A stretch of DNA of 64,000 nt from JACMLD01 sp038229695. Lineage in GTDB: Bacteria; Bacteroidota; Bacteroidia; Chitinophagales; Chitinophagaceae. The notes beneath the pieces are model-generated. The model searched no databases. It saw only the letters and a program-made list of their open reading frames with translations, and was not told where the DNA came from. The position numbers and the translations under genes are program-made. The stretch's first letter is position 1. Each line of letters opens with the position of its first letter. Of this stretch, positions 25,410 to 32,864 are shown one piece after another. The stretch spans positions 12,726 through 76,725 of the forward strand of contig JBBROE010000005.1 of NCBI GenBank assembly GCA_038229695.1. The letters are read 5' to 3'.

Positions 25410-26615
25410 TTACCTCCGGTAAGAAATTTTATAAAGTGAGCCGTTAGCGTCATCACACACGAACAGGGATCCGTCCGGCCCCTGTGCCAGTCCGCAGGGT
25501 TTGTGCTGATCTTTACCGGACAGAAAATTGTCTGCGAACACTTCCCACTTGCCCGCAGGTTTGCCATTTTTGAAAGGCACAAAGGCCACCATATAGCCTT
25601 TATCGAGCTCCGGGGATTTCCCATGAAAAGCAATAAATGCGCCGTTATGAAACTTTGCAGGAAAGGCATTACTGGTATAGAACATGACGTCGTTCGGCCC
25701 CAGGTGGGCAGGCATTACTGCTATAGGGTTAAGGGATTTGCGGTTACCGGTTTTTTTTCCATCCCCGCCATATTCCGGTGCGAGTATCTTTTTATGCTGG
25801 AACTGGTCGTAATAAACATAGGGCCATCCCCCGTCAGCGCCTTTGCGCACTTCATACATGGTTTCTGCAGGAAGTTTTTTATCCTGTTCCGGCGTGTACA
25901 TATCAGGGAAAAGCGAGTTCAGGTCTCCGCGGCCGTGCTGCATCACAAAAAGAGACCCCGACTGCGCATTCCAGGTGATGCCTACAATATTTTTAAACCC
26001 CGTGGCGTAATGTACTGCATCGCTGATTTTTTGATCGGCGCGGTCAGTCTTGAATTGCCATATTCCCCCCATTGAATCCAGTATGGGACAGGGATCCGGT
26101 GATTTGGTGCTGTTGGGATCCACCAGGCACGCGTTGAGGTAGGAGCCTACCACCACGAACAGATCGCCTTTGCTGTCGAGGGCGATGGACTTGGCATTAT
26201 CGCGTTTATGATCAACAAGACCCATTACTATCTTTTCCGGGCTGCCGGGGTTTACCACGTTTCCGCCTTTGTCCAGCCGGTACCTGTACACCGCATCGTT
26301 GGACGAAGCATAGAGATAACCGCTGCCGATCGCAATGCCGGTACCCGGGAAGTCGCCAAAAGTATTCCTGATCGCATACTTTCCGTCGCCGTTGTTGTCT
26401 TTCAGGTACACGATGCCCTTGCCATCCCTGAGCCGTGATAATTTAACGTAAATTCCTCCGTCAGGGGTGACAGCAAGGTGACGGGCGCCGCCAAGCCCTT
26501 CAGCAATGATACTGCTGGAAAAACCAGCGGGGAGACCCAACGACTGCGCATAAGCATCAGGGGTATAAAAAAACAGGCTGACCAGTAATAGCGGGATAAA
26601 AACGGGTTTGGGCAT
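25410..26615 (-). CDS. Exported sorbosone dehydrogenase-like beta-propeller protein
   Basis: This 401-residue protein has a signal peptide (about residues 1-23, ending DAYAQ). The body is a six-bladed propeller of the PQQ-dependent sugar dehydrogenase (GDH-B/sorbosone dehydrogenase) type, with repeated strands such as GGARHLAVTPDGGIYV, NAKSIALDSKGDLFV and PCGLAQGPDGSLFVCDD. Family members oxidise sugars or aldehydes in the periplasm using PQQ, but many Bacteroidota relatives are uncharacterised and may not bind it. A consensus -7 box lies 20 bp upstream of the start. It is first in an operon with the SDR and FAH genes, which points to oxidation of a sugar before entry to a catabolic route. 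Confidence 0.8.
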   Translation of the reverse strand: MPKPVFIPLLLVSLFFYTPDAYAQSLGLPAGFSSSIIAEGLGGARHLAVTPDGGIYVKLSRLRDGKGIVYLKDNNGDGKYAIRNTFGDFPGTGIAIGSGYLYASSNDAVYRYRLDKGGNVVNPGSPEKIVMGLVDHKRDNAKSIALDSKGDLFVVVGSYLNACLVDPNSTKSPDPCPILDSMGGIWQFKTDRADQKISDAVHYATGFKNIVGITWNAQSGSLFVMQHGRGDLNSLFPDMYTPEQDKKLPAETMYEVRKGADGGWPYVYYDQFQHKKILAPEYGGDGKKTGNRKSLNPIAVMPAHLGPNDVMFYTSNAFPAKFHNGAFIAFHGKSPELDKGYMVAFVPFKNGKPAGKWEVFADNFLSGKDQHKPCGLAQGPDGSLFVCDDANGSLYKISYRR

Positions 26616-26635
26616 ATGGCGGTTTTTTGTTGCGC

Positions 26636-26643
26636 CAAATGTA
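26636..26643 (-). promoter_or_regulatory. -7 promoter box of the sugar-oxidation operon
   Basis: In minus-strand sense the sequence reads TACATTTG, a full match to TAnnTTTG. It lies 20 bp upstream of the sorbosone dehydrogenase-like start codon, implying a short leader. A -33 element is not clear. Confidence 0.55.
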
Positions 26644-26827
26644 TCAATTATAATGGTTGTTTAACCCCGCCAACACTGTATTTGCTGATTTTTAATCAGC
26701 GCCCGCCGGTTAACAGCTTTCTAAAATAAAATGAAAATGTGGCAGGGATATCCGGCACTACCCCGAAAAATCCGGACCTTTGATTATTGATCACCACAGG
26801 GAATACCGGTGTATCCGGCGCAAACAA

Positions 26828-27637
26828 ATGAACCCAGCATTTTTCGAGTCGATCTTCAGCAAGCAGGAGCACACGGAAGACGTTCCGGCAAACAGCGTCA
26901 TTACAGACTGGGCAGGCCAGTTGCTTCGCCTGATGTATCCCGAGCTTTCCAAGCAATTTTTTTCAGGTCCCGGCCAGTTCGAAGCCGCGTTCCGCCAACT
27001 CGAAACCGAATTGGTCGCGATCATGGCCAGTACGCGTGCCTGTGCACACTGTAACATCCGCGAACAGGCTGCCCGGTTTATGGACCAGTTGCCGGATATC
27101 TACCGCCTGCTGAACCAGGACGTAAAGGCCATCGCAGACGGCGACCCGGCAGCGGTGAGCGAATTTGAGGTGGTGCGTACCTACCCCGGATTCCTGGCCA
27201 TTTGTTTTTACCGGATCGCGCATGCCCTGCTGGTGCTGGAAGTGCCGCTGCTTCCCCGGATCCTTACCGAGTATGCGCATTCCCAAACAGGCATTGATAT
27301 TCACCCGGGAGCTGTCATCGGAGAACACCTGTATATTGATCACGGCACCGGCATTGTAATCGGTGAAACCTGTGTAATCGGTAACCATGTAAAACTGTAC
27401 CAGGGCGTAACGCTTGGGGCCCTGAGTGTAGACAAAACACTGGCCGACACCAGGAGACACCCTACCGTGGAGGACCATGTCATCATATACTCCGGTGCAA
27501 CCATTCTGGGAGGTGACACCGTTATTGGTCACCACAGTATCATCGGCGGAAATGTGTGGCTTACCCGGAGCGTGCCGCCTAATTCGGCAGTCTATCACCG
27601 GCCGGAAATTGAAATCACCGAAAGAAAAATCTATTAA
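26828..27637 (+). CDS. cysE: Serine O-acetyltransferase
   Basis: This enzyme (269 residues from the ATG at 26828; the frame is open from 26780) transfers acetyl from acetyl-CoA to L-serine, the first step of cysteine synthesis in the cytoplasm. The N-terminal helical domain carries a Cys pair (CAHC) and a YPGFLAICFYRIAHAL segment. The left-handed beta-helix has HPGAVIGEHLYIDHGTGIVI, where His in DHGTG is catalytic, then GETCVIG and the QGVTLGA turn. It is the longer SAT form (SRPBCC-free, helical N-domain) common in Bacteroidota. The gene is 10 bp upstream of a cysteine synthase gene, so the two consecutive pathway enzymes are co-transcribed. Confidence 0.93.
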   Translation: MNPAFFESIFSKQEHTEDVPANSVITDWAGQLLRLMYPELSKQFFSGPGQFEAAFRQLETELVAIMASTRACAHCNIREQAARFMDQLPDIYRLLNQDVKAIADGDPAAVSEFEVVRTYPGFLAICFYRIAHALLVLEVPLLPRILTEYAHSQTGIDIHPGAVIGEHLYIDHGTGIVIGETCVIGNHVKLYQGVTLGALSVDKTLADTRRHPTVEDHVIIYSGATILGGDTVIGHHSIIGGNVWLTRSVPPNSAVYHRPEIEITERKIY

Positions 27638-27647
27638 ATCAATAACA

Positions 27648-28520
27648 ATGGGCAGTATCCTGGACCTGGTAGGCAATACCCCGATGGCGGAGATAAAAAA
27701 TATCGGGGTAAACCCAGGGGTAAAAATATTTGCGAAACTGGAAGGAAATAATCCCGGCGGAAGTGTGAAAGACAGGGCTGCGCTGAATATGATAAGAAGT
27801 GCCATGGAACGCGGCGAAATTTCGCCAACCACCCGCCTGGTGGAAGCCACTAGCGGGAATACGGGAATAGCACTCGCCCTAATGGCAAGCCTGTTCGGGC
27901 TGCAAATAGAACTGGTTATGCCGGCAAGCTCTACCCGTGAAAGAACCCTTACCATGCAGGCATTCGGAGCAACGGTGACACTGCTTGAAAATATTGAAGC
28001 CTGCCGTGATTATGCAGAAGAAAAGGGCAGCAAGCCCGGCTACTTCCTGCTTAACCAGTTTACGAACCCCGATAATTACCTGGCGCATTATAAGACGACC
28101 GGACCGGAAATATGGCGGGATACGGAGGGGCATGTCACCCATTTCGTCAGTTCCATGGGCACCACAGGAACCATTATGGGCACCTCCCGGTTCCTGAAAG
28201 AAAAGAATCCGGCTATCCAGCTGATAGGCTGCCAGCCGACAGAAAACGCTTCTATCCCGGGGATCCGGCGCTGGCCGGCTGCTTACCTACCCAAAATTTA
28301 CGACCCTTCGCGCGTCGACCGTATCATAGACATTTCGCAGCAGGAAGCAATTGATACCACAAGGCTGCTGGCGCGGAAGGAAGGCATTTTTGCCGGGATG
28401 AGCAGCGGCGGCGCGGCCTCGGCAGCACTTCGGCTTTCCCGGGAACTGGACGAAGGCCTTATTGTATTCATCGCCTGCGATCGCGGTGACCGCTACCTCA
28501 GCAGCGATTTGTTTGGGTGA
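27648..28520 (+). CDS. cysM: Cysteine synthase B-type (O-acetylserine sulfhydrylase)
   Basis: This 290-residue PLP enzyme condenses O-acetylserine with sulfide (CysM forms can also use thiosulfate) to make cysteine. Start at 27648 is set by the family N-terminus (ILDLVGNTPM). The PLP lysine is Lys41 in GGSVKDRAA, the substrate loop is TSGNTG (68-73), and the phosphate-binding glycines lie in GTTGTIMG. The C-terminal GMSSGGAASAAL segment is typical. Length and the lack of the extended CysK C-terminus support the CysM branch. It is second in the cysE-cysM pair and ends 5 bp from the convergent nucleotidyltransferase gene. Confidence 0.92.
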   Translation: MGSILDLVGNTPMAEIKNIGVNPGVKIFAKLEGNNPGGSVKDRAALNMIRSAMERGEISPTTRLVEATSGNTGIALALMASLFGLQIELVMPASSTRERTLTMQAFGATVTLLENIEACRDYAEEKGSKPGYFLLNQFTNPDNYLAHYKTTGPEIWRDTEGHVTHFVSSMGTTGTIMGTSRFLKEKNPAIQLIGCQPTENASIPGIRRWPAAYLPKIYDPSRVDRIIDISQQEAIDTTRLLARKEGIFAGMSSGGAASAALRLSRELDEGLIVFIACDRGDRYLSSDLFG

Positions 28521-28525
28521 TGCCC

Positions 28526-29527
28526 TCAGCTTGTACCGAGATCAATTTCTGTATTGTCCCCTATGTTCAGGCTCCGGCTTTCTCCTTTCAGCTCGGTATC
28601 GCTGCCGATTAAGGAGTCGGTGAGTACAATATCGAGCAGGTTGGCAAAAGCCCCGATAATCGAATCTTTGACGATAGAATAATTGATCGACACCTTTTCG
28701 CCGATGGCCACATTGGGACCAATGATAGAATTTTTTATACTGCAACCCGCACCGATACTGACGGGAGGAATGATGATGGTGTTTTCAAAGAGGTGGTCAT
28801 CGGCAATAACCTGCCCGAATTTTTTCAGGAGGATGGCATTGCTTTCCAATAGTGAATCCTTCCGTCCGCAGTCGAACCAGTTCTGCACTTTATAGGGGAG
28901 TATTTTCTCCCCGTGCTGCAACATGCATTCCAGGGCGTCGGTGAGGCTAAACTCGCCTCCCCGGCTCTTCACCTGGTTACGGATGTTGCTGTCGAGGCAG
29001 CTGAAGAGGCAGGCTGACTCCCTGATCCGGTAAATACCCACCAGGGCCATATTGGATTTGGGGATCTGCGGCTTCTCCACCAGCTTATGTACAAAACCGG
29101 CATCATCCATTTCTGCCACCCCAAAAACACGGGGATCGTCTACTTTTTTGACGCCCACCATTGAGTACGGGCTGCTCAACACCTCACTTACATTATACTC
29201 ACAGATGGAATCGCCGAGTACGATAAAGACTTCATCGTCGCCCACGATATCCTTTGCCAGCAGGATGGCATGGCCGAGCCCCTGTCTTTCATTCTGCTGT
29301 ATAAAATGAACTTTCAGCCCAGGATATTTTTCGCGTACAAAATCCTGGATCTTGTTTCCGAGGTAACCGATAATAAAGATGAATTCGTCGAGACCGGCCT
29401 CCTCCAACTGCTCAATAATGATACTTAACACCGTTTTGCCGGCCAGTGGAATAAGCGCTTTCGGTTGAGTATAGGTGTGAGGCCGCAGTTTCGTACCCGC
29501 ACCTGCGACCGGTATAATTGCTTTCAT
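28526..29527 (-). CDS. Sugar-phosphate nucleotidyltransferase with C-terminal beta-helix
   Basis: This 333-residue enzyme has the RmlA/GalU-type signature at its start: IIPVAGAGTKLRPHT followed by PKALIPLAGK. The metal-binding site is VLGDSICEY, and FGVAEMDD and VEKPQIPKSN are substrate-contact segments. Residues from about 245 form hexapeptide repeats of a left-handed beta-helix (SIGAGCSIKNSIIGPNVAIG). It makes an NDP-sugar from NTP and sugar-1-phosphate, most likely NDP-glucose, and could feed the exopolysaccharide locus. No acetyl-CoA site is evident. It stands alone on the minus strand between convergent cysM and a divergent hydrolase gene. Confidence 0.87.
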   Translation of the reverse strand: MKAIIPVAGAGTKLRPHTYTQPKALIPLAGKTVLSIIIEQLEEAGLDEFIFIIGYLGNKIQDFVREKYPGLKVHFIQQNERQGLGHAILLAKDIVGDDEVFIVLGDSICEYNVSEVLSSPYSMVGVKKVDDPRVFGVAEMDDAGFVHKLVEKPQIPKSNMALVGIYRIRESACLFSCLDSNIRNQVKSRGGEFSLTDALECMLQHGEKILPYKVQNWFDCGRKDSLLESNAILLKKFGQVIADDHLFENTIIIPPVSIGAGCSIKNSIIGPNVAIGEKVSINYSIVKDSIIGAFANLLDIVLTDSLIGSDTELKGESRSLNIGDNTEIDLGTS

Positions 29528-29679
29528 ATGTATAGTATAACTCCGGATTATCCCTGCTGTTCACGCAGGCCCCCGTTCAGGGCTTCTTCCGGCGCTTTCC
29601 CTTCAATTTTTAAAATGCCTAAACTAACTTATTTTAGACGGGTCTGCCGTAATCTGTTTTAGGGAATGGCAACCTCCGT

Positions 29680-30846
29680 ATGACAAAGATAAAAACCCTG
29701 TTTCATATTGCCGGTGCAGTTCTGGTCGCCGGCCTGCAGTACCCGGCCACGGCGCAACCCACCGCCCGCCGGCTCGACAGCCTGTTTACGGCCACCTTCC
29801 TCCCCGGCGCTCCCGGAGCGGCTGTGGCAGTAGTACAACATCACCACACGGTAATAATAAAAGGCTACGGGCTGGCAGACATGGCTGCCCGGTCTGTCGC
29901 AAGTGCCCGCACAAACTTCAACATTGGATCCTTAACCAAGCAGTTTACGGCGTTCTGCGTACTCCGGCTGGCATCAGAAAATAAACTCGCACTTTCCGAT
30001 CCGCTTTCACGGTTTTTCAGGGGCCTGCACCCCGTTATCGGCAAAATAACCCTGCGTCAGTTGCTGACGCACAGTTCCGGCATACCCGACCACTATGCAT
30101 ATACGGATACATCCGGTCTGAAACATGCCACCGACCGTGTCGTTCTTCAGGCTGTACTAAAAATGGACACCCTTTATTTTTCCTCGGGTACCCGTTACCG
30201 TTACAGCAACACGGGGTACTGTCTGCTTGGGGCAGTTATCGAAAAAGTTACCGGCATGTCTTATCCCCGTTACCTGGATAAATTGGTGCTGAAGCCGCTT
30301 GGCATGACCTGCACGGTAGTCTGGCAGGCCGGGCGGCCGGTGCAGCAGCCCGCTACAGGATATACCGCGGGCAACGGAAAACATTTCAGCCAACAGGGGC
30401 CGGCGGAAGGAGTCTTCTTTTCCACTGAAGCAGATGGCGGCCTCTACACATCCGTGGCTGATTATTCCAAATGGCTGACGTTTTTGCAAAAAGCAAAAGG
30501 ACATGACCGTGAAATCATTCGCAGGCAGCGTTCGCCGCAGTGTACGATTGACGGCAGCCCGGGGTTATCGTATGGTTTTGGCTGGTTTTGTAACCGCGGC
30601 ACCACGCCCGGTTCGGTATACCACAGCGGCTCCAACGGCGGTTTCAGGGCTTTTGTGTTTACCATCCCCGAGCTGGGTTACAGCGTAGTGATTTTCTGCA
30701 ACCAGGATGGTATAGACCTGGAGAAACTTGTCGAGGCAGTAAACCATGTCACCGGCACCGGTAATAATTCTTTGCTCAAAATAGACCGGCTTGTATCTTT
30801 TAATTCTACTTCGCGTAATTTTGCGCCATGCAGCGTGATACCTTAG
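29680..30846 (+). CDS. Exported serine hydrolase, beta-lactamase class C/penicillin-binding type
   Basis: This 388-residue protein has a signal peptide (about 1-25, ending ATAQ) and the serine beta-lactamase-like domain. The SxxK motif is Ser84-Leu-Thr-Lys87 (NIGSLTKQF), the YxN motif is Tyr175-Ser-Asn, and the third motif is HSG near residue 313 (VYHSGSNGG). HSG in place of KTG is common in the esterase/peptidase branch, so it need not be a true beta-lactamase. The likely place of action is the periplasm. Its last 19 bases overlap the start of glyA in a different frame, and a promoter box for glyA may lie within its end. Confidence 0.86.
   Translation: MTKIKTLFHIAGAVLVAGLQYPATAQPTARRLDSLFTATFLPGAPGAAVAVVQHHHTVIIKGYGLADMAARSVASARTNFNIGSLTKQFTAFCVLRLASENKLALSDPLSRFFRGLHPVIGKITLRQLLTHSSGIPDHYAYTDTSGLKHATDRVVLQAVLKMDTLYFSSGTRYRYSNTGYCLLGAVIEKVTGMSYPRYLDKLVLKPLGMTCTVVWQAGRPVQQPATGYTAGNGKHFSQQGPAEGVFFSTEADGGLYTSVADYSKWLTFLQKAKGHDREIIRRQRSPQCTIDGSPGLSYGFGWFCNRGTTPGSVYHSGSNGGFRAFVFTIPELGYSVVIFCNQDGIDLEKLVEAVNHVTGTGNNSLLKIDRLVSFNSTSRNFAPCSVIP
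30816..30823 (+). promoter_or_regulatory. -7 promoter box just before glyA
   Basis: TAATTTTG matches TAnnTTTG exactly and lies five bases before the glyA ATG, inside the upstream gene's coding end. If used, the glyA transcript would have almost no leader. A TTG 22 bp upstream could be the -33 part. Confidence 0.4.
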
Positions 30847-32108
30847 TCTTTGATCTTATCCGGAAAGAACTGGAACGCCAGCGCCATGGCATAGAACTCA
30901 TCGCTTCCGAAAATTTTACCTCCCTGCAGGTGATGCAGGCCACTGGTAACGTAATGACCAACAAATATGCAGAAGGATACCCCGGAAAAAGATATTATGC
31001 CGGATGTGAAATTGTAGACCAGACCGAGCAGTTGGCCATTGACCGGCTTAAACAAATTTTCACCTGCGATTACGGCAATGTGCAACCGCACAGCGGCGCC
31101 CAGGCCAATGCAGCGGTGATGCTGGCCATCCTTCAGCCAGGCGATAAAATGCTGGGGCTCGATCTGAGTATGGGCGGGCACTTAACCCATGGATCTGCCG
31201 TCAATTTCACCGGTAAAACCTATAGCCCGTATTTCTATGGGGTGAAGAAAGAATCGGGTTTAATCGACTATGAAATGCTCGAGGCGCAGGCGCGGAAAGA
31301 AAAACCCAAGCTGATTGTCTGCGGCGCTTCTGCTTATAGCCGGGATTGGGATTACGCCCGGATTCGCAAGGTGGCAGATGAGATAAACGCCTTCGTACTC
31401 TGCGATATGGCGCATCCTGCCGGCCTTATTGCCAAACAATTGCTGCATTCGCCCTTCGAACATTGTCATTTTGTGACTTCCACCACCCATAAAACCCTAA
31501 GGGGTCCCCGGGGCGGTATCATATTGATGAAAAAGGACTTCGAAAACCCTTTTGGTCTCAAAGATGCAAAAGGGAATATCCGGCTGATGAGCAATCTGCT
31601 GGACATGGCGGTTTTCCCGGGCATCCAGGGAGGTCCGCTTGAGCACGTCATTGCCGCCAAAGCCGTTGCCTTCGGCGAAATATTAACCGACGAATTCAGC
31701 GTGTACACCCAGCAGGTGATTACCAATGCCCAGGCCATGGCCAGCGCTTTTGTTGAAAAAGGCTACCAGCTAATCAGCGGAGGAACAGACAACCACCTTA
31801 TGCTGATTGACCTCCGGAATAAAAATATCAGCGGTAAGAAAGCGGAACAGGCACTGGTTAAGGCCGATATCACCCTGAATAAAAACATGGTTCCTTTCGA
31901 CGACAAAAGTGCATTTGTAACTTCGGGTATCAGGATAGGTACGCCGGCCATCACCACCAGGGGCCTGGTTGCTGCGGATATGCAGTTTGTCGTTAATTGC
32001 ATCGACCACGTACTGATGAACCCGGATGATGAAAATGTTATCGCAGCGGTGCGCAACCAGGTGAATGAGTTTATGCAGCAGTTTCAGCTCTACCCTGAGC
32101 TTGGCTAG
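30828..32108 (+). CDS. glyA: Serine hydroxymethyltransferase
   Basis: This 426-residue cytoplasmic PLP enzyme interconverts serine and glycine with transfer of the one-carbon unit to tetrahydrofolate. The start is fixed by the family N-terminus ending in HGIELIASENF. Key features are HSGAQAN, the CDMAHPAGL cofactor region with Asp193 contacting the PLP ring, the PLP lysine Lys222 in TSTTHKTLRGPRGG and the FPGIQGGP segment. Length and motifs are standard. It overlaps the serine hydrolase gene by 19 bp; a consensus promoter box five bases upstream suggests independent transcription. Confidence 0.96.
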   Translation: MQRDTLVFDLIRKELERQRHGIELIASENFTSLQVMQATGNVMTNKYAEGYPGKRYYAGCEIVDQTEQLAIDRLKQIFTCDYGNVQPHSGAQANAAVMLAILQPGDKMLGLDLSMGGHLTHGSAVNFTGKTYSPYFYGVKKESGLIDYEMLEAQARKEKPKLIVCGASAYSRDWDYARIRKVADEINAFVLCDMAHPAGLIAKQLLHSPFEHCHFVTSTTHKTLRGPRGGIILMKKDFENPFGLKDAKGNIRLMSNLLDMAVFPGIQGGPLEHVIAAKAVAFGEILTDEFSVYTQQVITNAQAMASAFVEKGYQLISGGTDNHLMLIDLRNKNISGKKAEQALVKADITLNKNMVPFDDKSAFVTSGIRIGTPAITTRGLVAADMQFVVNCIDHVLMNPDDENVIAAVRNQVNEFMQQFQLYPELG

Positions 32109-32164
32109 CCGGTATATCCTGCGCTCCGCGCCAGGCCCGTTGCGCGGGGTGGTTGAGTTAACAG

Positions 32165-32172
32165 TATATTTG
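32165..32172 (+). promoter_or_regulatory. -7 promoter box of the DUF4293 gene
   Basis: TATATTTG is an exact TAnnTTTG match 20 bp before the ATG at 32193. A TTG at 32140-32142 is 22 bp upstream and may serve as the -33 part. Confidence 0.5.
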
Positions 32173-32192
32173 CTCACTAACATGCAAATGAA

Positions 32193-32612
32193 ATGATTCA
32201 ACGGATACAAACGCTCTGGCTCCTTTTTGCGGCTGCAGCCGCACTGCTCACCTTAAAATTTTCTTTCTACAGCGGAAATGTACTGGCTACCGACCAATCC
32301 AAGAGTTTCCTGTCGCTGACCGGCACAACGAGTATCCTGATTCTTATCCTCACGGTCGCGTCGGGAGTGACGGCTTTCATCGGCATCTTCCTCTATAAAA
32401 ACCGGAAGCTGCAGCTCAGGCTCACTATCGCCGCGCTGCTTGTCTCCATTCTCATAATTGGTTTGTATTTTAAAGAGACCCAGCGTTTTGCTGAGGGCAA
32501 CTATGACCTCACGGCCATGCTGTGCTTTCTCGTTCCAGTATTCCTCATCATGGCTGCCTATAAAATTTACCAGGACCAGAAACTGGTCAAAAGCCTGGAC
32601 AGGCTTCGCTGA
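32193..32612 (+). CDS. DUF4293 family membrane protein
   Basis: This 139-residue protein has four predicted membrane helices: about residues 5-25, 43-66, 73-92 and 105-125. The opening MIQRIQTLWLLFAA and the overall pattern match the DUF4293 family, which is essentially restricted to Bacteroidota. Its function is unknown. It has its own consensus -7 box and no obvious partner. Confidence 0.82.
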   Translation: MIQRIQTLWLLFAAAAALLTLKFSFYSGNVLATDQSKSFLSLTGTTSILILILTVASGVTAFIGIFLYKNRKLQLRLTIAALLVSILIIGLYFKETQRFAEGNYDLTAMLCFLVPVFLIMAAYKIYQDQKLVKSLDRLR

Positions 32613-32732
32613 CAAATTCACTGAAACAGGTATCCCAATCACAGGGTATGCCCGGAACGCCTCTGTAGGACCATTCCCGTTATAGCATATGGCACCCTCC
32701 CAAAATAAATTCAAAATAGCTCCCGTGGTAAT

Positions 32733-32761
32733 TTTGAAATAAGGCAAAAGGTCTATCTTTA
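32733..32761 (+). promoter_or_regulatory. Candidate promoter of the T9SS surface protein gene
   Basis: A TTTG at 32733-32736 lies 17 bp before TATCTTTA at 32754-32761, close to the Bacteroidota TTTG/TAnnTTTG pattern with one mismatch and slightly short spacing. The start codon is about 100 bp downstream. Confidence 0.4.
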
Positions 32762-32864
32762 GAAGCACGCTCAACTTCCCTCTCTCCTTCCGGCCCCCGA
32801 AAAACGCGACTTCCCGTTTTAACAATTTATATACCGATCAACCAGAACTTTTAAAAACAGCCAA

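Noticed and set aside
32124..32149. GC-rich 8-bp hairpin after glyA as terminator
   Set aside because: The stem is strong but no T run follows, and the next promoter box lies just downstream; it may be a pause or a Rho-dependent end at most.
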